26,308 bases of DNA from an uncultured Bacteroidales bacterium (lineage in GTDB: Bacteria; Bacteroidota; Bacteroidia; Bacteroidales; UBA932): NCBI GenBank assembly GCA_934726455.1, contig CAKVDS010000035.1:1-26308 (forward strand), given 5' to 3'. The notes under the pieces were generated by a model. It ran no database searches, was not told the origin of the DNA, and was given only the letters and a program-made list of their open reading frames with translations. Below are positions 9,063-14,972 of the stretch, in pieces. A program made the translations under genes and the position numbers. How positions within the stretch are numbered: the stretch's first letter is position 1; every line of letters begins with the position of its first letter.

Positions 9063-11523
9063 CCCGAAGAGTAATGTTATCCAGCCCCATATTTAATTCA
9101 GCAATGAGGAGGCGATTCGCTGAAGAGTTTAGGGAGCGCAGACTCTTCTCGAACGTTGACTTACTGATGCCCAATGTCTTAAAAGGCCCATTCTCGCATT
9201 CTGATTCATAGAAATCCGCAATCCTCAGTGATCTAATATTATGAATCTCCGCATATTTGTAAATACAGTAGGCAAGACCTTTGTCCGTTATATCTTCGTA
9301 TGGAAGCCTAGTAAGTGATTTTCCGCCATTATCAACCACTAAGTTGAGAATCGAACCAATCGGCGAGTAATTAAAGGTCTGCAAGAGTGCGGCCACTGCA
9401 CCCTCAACCGTTTTTCTGGAACTATCAACACCTTGCTCAATAATTGATTCTTCAAGGTATTTTCTATCAAATGACTGATTAACTACAATATTATTGACAA
9501 ACCATTTAACAATAAAAGAGTTATAAGACAGATTTGTCAAGATAACTTCCCATGTAAAATTTGTGTCGTCAATGTAAATTTCTTTTAAAGCCTTTCCAAA
9601 TGAAGTAATTTCGCATTTTGAATCAATAATCTCCGCGTGCTTCAGCCAAATCTTAAAGCCGTCAACTTGAGCAGTCCCTAAAGAATTCATCTCCCAAAAT
9701 CCTTCAGGATCGCTGAAATACTCACTTAACCAATCTTCATGAAAGCCAAATGTTTTGTAAGCCTGAACTTTGGCGTTGGCATTTTTGTCTGAATCTTTAA
9801 GCATACGTATACAATCAGTTGCAATACACCCACGATCATGAGAATCCAAACACTTATGACAATGAATGCATCTTAATTTGTCAATTTTCAATTCTGGAAT
9901 TATGGCCAATGCGCCTGTTGGGCAGTCAACTTCACATACCTCACATTGGACGCAATATGCACTTTTGTAAATAACCCGTTTTAAGAGCAATTGCAATTTC
10001 GTGTTCTTACAATCAAATAAAGTAAAGAGTTGTTTGTTATCATTTTGATATTTAACTTCAAAGGAATATATTCCACCATTGAATTTCAATTCCCCCCTTT
10101 CAATCTGTCCCTTCCTTGATACAGTATATTCGCCAATTGATGGCAACCATGCATATATTGAGAAATTTGGACTTAAGATTGTAGCTTTGAGAGCATTCTC
10201 GGTTTGTGAAAACTGGACATCCGTTTTTGTGGCCTTAACATCGCCCAATGCTTTAATTTTCCACTTCCTTTCTCGCAAATAATTCTCAACATCCTTAATC
10301 CCACTATTCTTTGCCCATATTGATAATCTATCAACAAAAGGGCCCAATTCTTTGCTGTAATAGCAATTTGATATCATATCATCCCAAGCAGATGAGAATG
10401 GACATATGAGACATCCAACACGAGCCTTGCCAAAACGATATGCCGAATTAATCTGAAGTCCGTATTTGAACAAATACAGATATATTTCAGAAGAATTCCA
10501 ATTTAGAATGGGATGAGCATTAAATATATTTGAGTGCTTGCCTTTCCCGAAGCGCTCATATTGAGATCGCTTTGTGCTCTCCTCTGCCCTAACTCCGTCA
10601 AACGTTAAGACTTTTCCTTGCTTATTGGTTCCAGGCAGCTTGAATGTACGGTAGAGAGGAGCCGTCTTCATAATTGAGCAACACCATCTATGGGTATCTG
10701 TAGGCGTGCCTATCTTGTCCCAATAATCAAGCACGTTCGCGTGATTCTTGGCTATTGAGAACTTCAAATCCGGGAACTTTTTTGCGTAGCACTTCTGAAC
10801 CTCCTCATACAATTCCAGTGATGAGGGCAATTCATAACCAGTATCGGAATATATAACCCGAAATTCACTTGGCGGGATGGCTCTTGTACATAAGTCCAGG
10901 ACAACCTGGGAATCCTTGCCGCCGGAGAATGATGCAAGGAAGAAATCAATCTTTGTAGTCTTAAACACACGCTTTCCCTGTTCCTGAGCAGACTCAAGCG
11001 GCACGACATCGAAGCTGTCGCAATCTTGCTTGACGATGGCCATCTTCTGTTTGTTCTTCTTCTCCAGCCTTTCAGTGAGAGCCTCGAAGTCTATCTTGTT
11101 GGCATCTACACGTTCTACGCTCTTGGTCGCGGCACTATATGCGAGATATGTGTCGCGGATGAAATCAACTGCCTCGCTTTCAATTAGGAACATTGGATCC
11201 TTGTTGCGTTCAAGCATTGTATCAACGTCAACAGGAATAATTGTCATTGATTCACATCCCTTCTGGAATGTAACCTTTGGAGCATCATAGATATTCGCAC
11301 CTGACACCTCAAAAACCAATTGACCTCTGTAGAAGTACTGTTTATTGCAAGCCCACATAAGAGGCCCTTCGCACCGTGGGTATGACCATCCCTTCTGCTC
11401 AAGACCAAGCATATCCAACTCTTCATAGAATACTGGACGAGGAGACACAGACAATGTGTCCGCGGCTACGCGAAGATTCAGTATAATTCCTCCAGTTTCT
11501 TTATCCCAGGTTATTTTGTACAT
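9025..11523 (-). CDS. brxP: BrxP: PAPS-reductase-like / ferredoxin-like / DUF4007-like fusion of BREX type 4
   Basis: An 832-residue multidomain protein. Residues 1-165 are an N-terminal region with scattered cysteines. About 190-385 is a PAPS-reductase/ATP-pyrophosphatase domain with the PP-loop SGGKDSQV at 200-207, an RWCC motif at 279-282 and a later CLIC pair at 371-374. A ferredoxin-like cysteine region at 524-571 (CVQCEVCEVDCPTGA, then CIHCHKCL) can hold 4Fe-4S clusters. The C-terminus (about 590-832, starting at FGFHEDWL) looks like DUF4007. This set of domains marks BrxP of BREX type 4. DndC, which makes phosphorothioate DNA, has the same PP-loop fold, so sulfur-based DNA marking is a reasonable hypothesis, not shown here. 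Its start overlaps the upstream gene by 13 bases. Confidence 0.92.
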   Translation of the reverse strand: MYKITWDKETGGIILNLRVAADTLSVSPRPVFYEELDMLGLEQKGWSYPRCEGPLMWACNKQYFYRGQLVFEVSGANIYDAPKVTFQKGCESMTIIPVDVDTMLERNKDPMFLIESEAVDFIRDTYLAYSAATKSVERVDANKIDFEALTERLEKKNKQKMAIVKQDCDSFDVVPLESAQEQGKRVFKTTKIDFFLASFSGGKDSQVVLDLCTRAIPPSEFRVIYSDTGYELPSSLELYEEVQKCYAKKFPDLKFSIAKNHANVLDYWDKIGTPTDTHRWCCSIMKTAPLYRTFKLPGTNKQGKVLTFDGVRAEESTKRSQYERFGKGKHSNIFNAHPILNWNSSEIYLYLFKYGLQINSAYRFGKARVGCLICPFSSAWDDMISNCYYSKELGPFVDRLSIWAKNSGIKDVENYLRERKWKIKALGDVKATKTDVQFSQTENALKATILSPNFSIYAWLPSIGEYTVSRKGQIERGELKFNGGIYSFEVKYQNDNKQLFTLFDCKNTKLQLLLKRVIYKSAYCVQCEVCEVDCPTGALAIIPELKIDKLRCIHCHKCLDSHDRGCIATDCIRMLKDSDKNANAKVQAYKTFGFHEDWLSEYFSDPEGFWEMNSLGTAQVDGFKIWLKHAEIIDSKCEITSFGKALKEIYIDDTNFTWEVILTNLSYNSFIVKWFVNNIVVNQSFDRKYLEESIIEQGVDSSRKTVEGAVAALLQTFNYSPIGSILNLVVDNGGKSLTRLPYEDITDKGLAYCIYKYAEIHNIRSLRIADFYESECENGPFKTLGISKSTFEKSLRSLNSSANRLLIAELNMGLDNITLRDDVSSISILSTM

Positions 11524-13910
11524 CTCGCAACTATAAGTTTTCGCGTTTCTTTCAACTCCTCGCCAATTCGATTCAACGAGTTATCGTCATATTCAAAATA
11601 CTTCACAATCTCTTCTGAAATCCATTCTCTGCCATCCCAGTCAGGAGAACGTTTTGTCTTGAAGACATATCTGTCGATAATTGTCTCAATGAAATAGAGC
11701 CCAAGGGGATCATTGCCGAGATTTTCATTAAGCATAAATCTCCTGAACGCTAAATTTTTATCGAGTTCATCGATTACAAATATAAAATAATCAAGCACTT
11801 GACCAATTATATCATCGGTGCTGATAAAACCGTACGGCCAATCAATTGTATTAAGATATTCTCGTATCTTTAATACTATAAAATCAACTTCTTCAGCATC
11901 TTTTCGAGACAATCTATAGCCGCTATATTTATCACAAAATTCAGCCCATACAGCAACAATGGCAGGATCCATCTTCCCCCTGTTATAGATGCTGCGCATA
12001 TTATCCACGAACCTATAGAGTCTTGTTTCCTCCGGGTCATCTGGTTGACAAAGCGGGAAATGCTTATGCTCTTTTATAAAGTTGGTCAGCAACCTCATAC
12101 TTTCCTCAATGGGACGCTTGGCTACTCTTTCTGGGTCAAAGAGAACAAAAGACGGGTCGTAAACAAGGCTTCTATACCCAATGAACCGTTGACCATCCCG
12201 AAGGTACATGGCGAATTTTTGAGCTTTGTGCTGACTCAGGTTTGATACTATGCTATCATCTTCAGTATCTGGACGGAACTTACGCACATAATCACCAATA
12301 GATTTAACTGATGCAATTTTCTCAGGTATCGAATCAAGGTATTCGCTCACAAATTCCCTGATTGTCCCACCCCGGCATTCTCCATCCTGCCATTCGGCAA
12401 GGGCATATGTACTGGAACGTCCAATAGGGACAATGCGCTTATTCTTCCCAATGTTGCCTCTGAATGATTCGTAAGCCACAGAGCGGTCTGGACACTGATA
12501 GGAGAATTCATCATACAGTTCGTCTAGGGTCATAGGACGACCTGCTGCACGGAGAATCTCTTCAATGATATCCGGGTTGTTTTTCCGGCTGTTAGGCTGA
12601 AATATCATTTGGCCCATATCAACCTCAACTGGATAGTTCAGGTAAATGATGGACCGGCATGAGGTCTCGATGTCTTTCTGATAATCCTCACAGTATTGCA
12701 CTTTATAAAATGGCGACATAAAGGATTTTAGATTGACACGCTGTTCGTCGGTTCGCTTCTCTGCCAATTTCTCATCCAATGCAGAAACAAACGCAGCAAA
12801 ATCAAAGTATTGCGTCTGTTCCGAAGGTACGATGTTAACAAAGAGGTCGTCGTTGTAGAAGCTTGTCAGCGGTTTAAGTTTCTCACCGACCATCGTGATG
12901 TCATCAAAGGTTTCGCTCAAAACCCATCGAACGAAATTGGAGGTAAAGTCAGTTCCCTCTGTGGAGTTAATGTGCTCTTCAGCATGAACCATAGTGAAGT
13001 TATACGGGTTCTCCGAGATGAATCCAGCCTTTCGGATGTTGGCAAAATACTCCGCAAGTTCCTCAATAATGTTGTTCCTCTTCTGACGGACACGTTCAGG
13101 GGTGAGGCATATCTGCTGAGCAACTTTTTTCCTATCTTGAACAATTTGTCCCTTATGTACACGGATGCAGCCTTCGATAATGGCTCTGGTCTCATCGTTG
13201 AGGCCACTCATATATGCTGCAATCGTAGCAAACATAGGAAAATAGCCGAGTTGTTCCTTTAACTGCCAGATATTGTCTTGACACTCATTAGGAATGGCAA
13301 TCATGGACAGTTTTGGCGCGGTCAAATCTGCAACTACTGATTCAACTTTTGAAGGGTCAGTATACTGCTCAATCAAAAACTTGATTTCATCTATGAAACG
13401 TCCAACTTCCTGAGCTGATCCACGTCCAACGTTCTTGATCTTCTTTGCTGAGAAATCAGGGCTACTAATCTCATTAAACAGTTCTCGAACAGAGTTATTG
13501 TGTTCTTGAATAAACGCCCGGATTGCATTTTTTGATCTCACGGTCAAGCTGTCTGTTTTTCCAATAATGATCGGCAATATACCGTCGATATTCTCAGGAA
13601 GGACAACATGCGTCTTGGGAGAATCGTTGACGTACCCAGCGTTGGATCTGAGGCTCAGAGATAAATTCAATATCTCCCCAACAGTCTTTCGTCCGCAGTT
13701 CTTCAAGTTGCCTGCCTCTGCAGGCGAAATATTCATAAGGGCCTCCAAAAACTCTTTATCCGTCGAAAAAAACTCTCTATACGCAGAGAGAGCTTTGTTT
13801 GCCCGAATTGAGCATGACGCAAGGAGGAGGGGGTACCAATCTTCAGCAAGGCTTATGGCATCTCTTTGTTCAGAGGTGCCAATTGCTAATATATTGTTGA
13901 TATCGAGCAT
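11511..13910 (-). CDS. 799-residue protein with RNA-polymerase-like DNA-binding modules, first gene of the BREX operon
   Basis: I do not recognise this as a named BREX protein. In order it shows: an RNA-polymerase alpha-CTD-like helix-hairpin-helix at about 58-85 (LKNCGRKTVGEIL), a second at about 150-178 (IKNVGRGSAQEVGRFI), a sigma-70 region-4-like helix-turn-helix at 258-288 (KVAQQICLTPERVRQKRNNI), a HARE-HTH-like domain at about 445-507 (PDIIEEILRAAGRPMTLDEL), and a segment at about 600-665 resembling the helicase-associated repeat. No catalytic motif is evident. HARE-HTH domains are known to link transcription factors, restriction enzymes and DNA-modification systems. A role as target-recognition or transcription-linked sensor for the BREX complex is inference. 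It starts 27 bases from a TATATTTG promoter box and overlaps brxP by 13 bases, so it is the lead cistron. Confidence 0.8.
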   Translation of the reverse strand: MLDINNILAIGTSEQRDAISLAEDWYPLLLASCSIRANKALSAYREFFSTDKEFLEALMNISPAEAGNLKNCGRKTVGEILNLSLSLRSNAGYVNDSPKTHVVLPENIDGILPIIIGKTDSLTVRSKNAIRAFIQEHNNSVRELFNEISSPDFSAKKIKNVGRGSAQEVGRFIDEIKFLIEQYTDPSKVESVVADLTAPKLSMIAIPNECQDNIWQLKEQLGYFPMFATIAAYMSGLNDETRAIIEGCIRVHKGQIVQDRKKVAQQICLTPERVRQKRNNIIEELAEYFANIRKAGFISENPYNFTMVHAEEHINSTEGTDFTSNFVRWVLSETFDDITMVGEKLKPLTSFYNDDLFVNIVPSEQTQYFDFAAFVSALDEKLAEKRTDEQRVNLKSFMSPFYKVQYCEDYQKDIETSCRSIIYLNYPVEVDMGQMIFQPNSRKNNPDIIEEILRAAGRPMTLDELYDEFSYQCPDRSVAYESFRGNIGKNKRIVPIGRSSTYALAEWQDGECRGGTIREFVSEYLDSIPEKIASVKSIGDYVRKFRPDTEDDSIVSNLSQHKAQKFAMYLRDGQRFIGYRSLVYDPSFVLFDPERVAKRPIEESMRLLTNFIKEHKHFPLCQPDDPEETRLYRFVDNMRSIYNRGKMDPAIVAVWAEFCDKYSGYRLSRKDAEEVDFIVLKIREYLNTIDWPYGFISTDDIIGQVLDYFIFVIDELDKNLAFRRFMLNENLGNDPLGLYFIETIIDRYVFKTKRSPDWDGREWISEEIVKYFEYDDNSLNRIGEELKETRKLIVARCTK

Positions 13911-13937
13911 TATTTCCCAAGTTCACACAATAAGAAA

Positions 13938-13945
13938 CAAATATA
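13938..13945 (-). promoter_or_regulatory. BREX operon promoter, -7 box TATATTTG
   Basis: This matches the Bacteroidota -7 consensus TAnnTTTG and sits 27 bases upstream of the start codon of the 799-residue gene, which would give a leader of about 20 bases. The -33 TTG is not obvious; GGTTTAC lies near the right distance. It is the only good box upstream of the island operon. Confidence 0.6.
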
Positions 13946-13999
13946 CTCAAATAAATCGAGGTAAACCATTATTCTTCTTACAAATACGATTTTCCCACG

Positions 14000-14023
14000 A
14001 AATTGACAATACCCTGTCAATTT
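14000..14023. promoter_or_regulatory. perfect 9-base inverted repeat, candidate operator upstream of BREX
   Basis: The arms AAATTGACA and TGTCAATTT flank a 6-base centre. It lies about 55 bases upstream of the BREX -7 box and has the size and symmetry of a site for a dimeric winged-helix repressor such as the WYL protein encoded in the operon. Assignment to that regulator is inference. Confidence 0.5.
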
Positions 14024-14047
14024 TTTATGACCAATTCGGCATAAAAA
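14022..14047. promoter_or_regulatory. second inverted repeat abutting the first
   Basis: The arms TTTTTATG and CATAAAAA (8 bases, perfect) flank a 10-base centre. It starts where the 14000-14023 palindrome ends, giving two back-to-back palindromes at the AT-rich side of the composition change. It may be a second operator or a weak terminator. Confidence 0.4.
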
Positions 14048-14101
14048 TGTTATCCCACCCGCATTCAGGTTGGGGTTTTCCGCCCTTTTCTCCCCTACCT
14101 T

Positions 14102-14180
14102 GGCTTGCCATCAAGCCCGGTGCCTCCGGGCGTGTCGCATCAGTTAATACGCACCCGAGCAGAATGCCCCGGAGACGGGG
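14102..14180 (+). other. cluster of three short hairpins, two mutually exclusive
   Basis: On the plus strand: GGCTTG-CCAT-CAAGCC (14102-14117), then GCCCGG-TGCCT-CCGGGC (14115-14131), which shares three bases with the first so both cannot form fully, then CCCCG-GAGA-CGGGG (14167-14180) with a GNRA tetraloop. The tetraloop form exists only in a plus-strand transcript. No known RNA family recognised. Confidence 0.4.
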
Positions 14181-14216
14181 TCAAGGCGAACCCTGCCAGG
14201 CGGAAAATCCTATTTG

Positions 14217-14344
14217 GTACGGGAAAAGGGGAATCTGCCGTACAAAACCTCACCGAAATACAGAACGGTACGGCAAAGCCGGGGTTTCCCGTACGGAACG
14301 GCCTCGCAGGAGCCTCCCGTACAGCAGAGAGCCGTTTTCTGTAC
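14217..14344. repeat. array of three GTAC-bounded imperfect palindromes, 51-base period
   Basis: The six GTAC tetramers start at 14217, 14240, 14268, 14291, 14319 and 14341, spaced 23, 28, 23, 28 and 22 bases. They define three units of 27, 27 and 26 bases whose ends are inverted (GTACGG/CCGTAC twice, GTACAG/CTGTAC once) and that are separated by exactly 24 bases each. Internal sequence differs between units, so the symmetry rather than the exact sequence is kept. It looks like a REP/BIME-type array. Confidence 0.6.
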
Positions 14345-14356
14345 AGAATCGACTTC

Positions 14357-14421
14357 GTGCGCACAGGATCGGCCGCGTGCGCACGGGACGGAGAGAACAG
14401 GGACGGAGAGAACAGGGACGG
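14357..14421. repeat. paired GTGCGCAC palindromes and 15-base tandem repeat
   Basis: Two GTGCGCAC palindromes start 20 bases apart (14357 and 14377). Immediately after, a 15-base unit GGGACGGAGAGAACA is repeated exactly twice (14385-14399, 14400-14414), followed by a partial third copy to 14421. Confidence 0.7.
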
Positions 14422-14460
14422 GTGAGTGCCGGAACGGAGGGTGGCGGGGACACCGCCGTA

Positions 14461-14790
14461 CTACCTCTCGTACACTGCTTTGTTGTTCTCTGATTCCCAT
14501 ATCTCGACCTTGTAGCAGTTGGGGGTCTGGTCGCACATCCACTTGGCGAGATTCTCGGCCGTGGGCGAGAACGGCAGGACTTCGTTGAGGTTCTTGTGGT
14601 CGATCTTCTCCATTATGTTGCGCTTGATCAGGGTGAAGTCGGTCACCATCCCGTCCTCATCCAGAGTCTCGGACTTGCAGTGGACTATGACTATCCAGTT
14701 GTGGCCGTGGAGAGCCTCGCACTTGCTCCCCCTGTCCGTCGTGACATAGTGGGCGGCGGACACTTCAAATCTTTTGCTTACGTAATACAT
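14461..14790 (-). CDS. queD: 6-carboxytetrahydropterin synthase-like protein (QueD/PTPS family)
   Basis: A 109-residue single-domain enzyme of the QueD/6-pyruvoyl-tetrahydropterin synthase family, close to the usual 110-120 residues. Zinc ligands are visible as H14 and the HGH pair H28/H30; the catalytic cysteine is C24 in the CEALHGHNW motif; D64-H65 form the expected DHKNLN block. QueD converts dihydroneopterin triphosphate to 6-carboxytetrahydropterin, the first dedicated step after GTP cyclohydrolase toward queuosine tRNA modification. No other queuosine gene is in the window. A TAAATTTG box with an upstream TTG lies only 5 bases before the ATG, so the message is probably leaderless. Confidence 0.92.
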   Translation of the reverse strand: MYYVSKRFEVSAAHYVTTDRGSKCEALHGHNWIVIVHCKSETLDEDGMVTDFTLIKRNIMEKIDHKNLNEVLPFSPTAENLAKWMCDQTPNCYKVEIWESENNKAVYER

Positions 14791-14795
14791 GGAGG

Positions 14796-14803
14796 CAAAT
14801 TTA
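14796..14803 (-). promoter_or_regulatory. queD promoter, -7 box TAAATTTG
   Basis: TAAATTTG is preceded by TTG with a spacer of 19 bases, a good Bacteroidota promoter. Only 5 bases separate the box from the queD ATG, implying transcription starts at or next to the start codon. The -33 element lies inside the small ORF upstream. Confidence 0.6.
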
Positions 14804-14811
14804 AGCCTTTT

Positions 14812-14904
14812 TTACTCGTCAGCAAGTATCTCAAGTCCGAGGTCATCGATGAGGTTCTCGATTTCCGCTGAGTTCTCAATCCAGTTTTTGATTTCTTTTG
14901 ACAT
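14812..14904 (-). CDS. possible 30-residue acidic ORF upstream of queD
   Basis: ORF starting MSKEIKNWIENSAEIENL and ending LGLEILADE; strongly acidic and probably one or two helices. It stops 21 bases before queD and begins 22 bases after a TAACTTTG promoter box (14927-14934), so it has its own plausible promoter and a normal leader. No family recognised. It could be a small protein, a leader peptide or chance. Confidence 0.4.
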   Translation of the reverse strand: MSKEIKNWIENSAEIENLIDDLGLEILADE

Positions 14905-14926
14905 AACTTCTCATGTTTTGTTGATG

Positions 14927-14934
14927 CAAAGTTA
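14927..14934 (-). promoter_or_regulatory. promoter -7 box TAACTTTG upstream of the 30-residue ORF and queD
   Basis: Good match to TAnnTTTG. No TTG sits at the standard 19-21 base spacing; the inverted repeat at 14945-14961 occupies that region instead, so a repressor or activator bound there would control this promoter. Confidence 0.5.
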
Positions 14935-14944
14935 CGCCCCCGTT

Positions 14945-14961
14945 TTGTCAACTTTTGACAA
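14945..14961. promoter_or_regulatory. perfect 7-base inverted repeat over the -33 region
   Basis: The arms TTGTCAA and TTGACAA flank 3 bases. It lies between the 3' end of the chromosomal WYL regulator gene and the promoter box at 14927-14934. It contains the same TTGACA/TGTCAA half-sites as the palindrome upstream of BREX (14000-14023), but in the opposite arrangement and with different spacing. Confidence 0.5.
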
Positions 14962-14972
14962 TGATCAAAAAA

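Larger units (their letters stand above)
14048..14460. other. non-coding, repeat-rich and hairpin-rich zone between BREX operon and queD
   Basis: No convincing coding region: the open frames here have repetitive, arginine-, proline- and serine-rich translations on both strands and no family match. The zone holds the hairpin cluster at 14102-14180, the GTAC-bounded array at 14217-14344, two GTGCGCAC palindromes and a 15-base tandem repeat up to 14421, and a GGCGG/CCGCC hairpin at 14443-14457 just after the queD stop. Base composition rises sharply in G+C compared with the island. Confidence 0.7.

Noticed and set aside
9025..11523. Assignment of the island as a Dnd or Ssp phosphorothioation system
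   Set aside because: Only the PP-loop domain is shared. DndB, DndD, DndE or Ssp proteins are absent, while PglZ, BrxC and BrxL clearly mark BREX.
14217..14344. CRISPR array
   Set aside because: Three units only, with differing inner sequence and symmetric ends; there are no identical repeats, no cas genes, and the even spacing comes from palindromes.
13567..14493. 308-codon open frame on the plus strand spanning the BREX start and the repeat zone
   Set aside because: The first part is antisense to the 799-residue gene and the rest reads through palindromes and tandem repeats; no start context or family.
14461..14790. queD as part of a 7-deazaguanine DNA modification (Dpd) defence system
   Set aside because: No dpd genes nearby, composition is that of the core chromosome, and a housekeeping queuosine role is sufficient.
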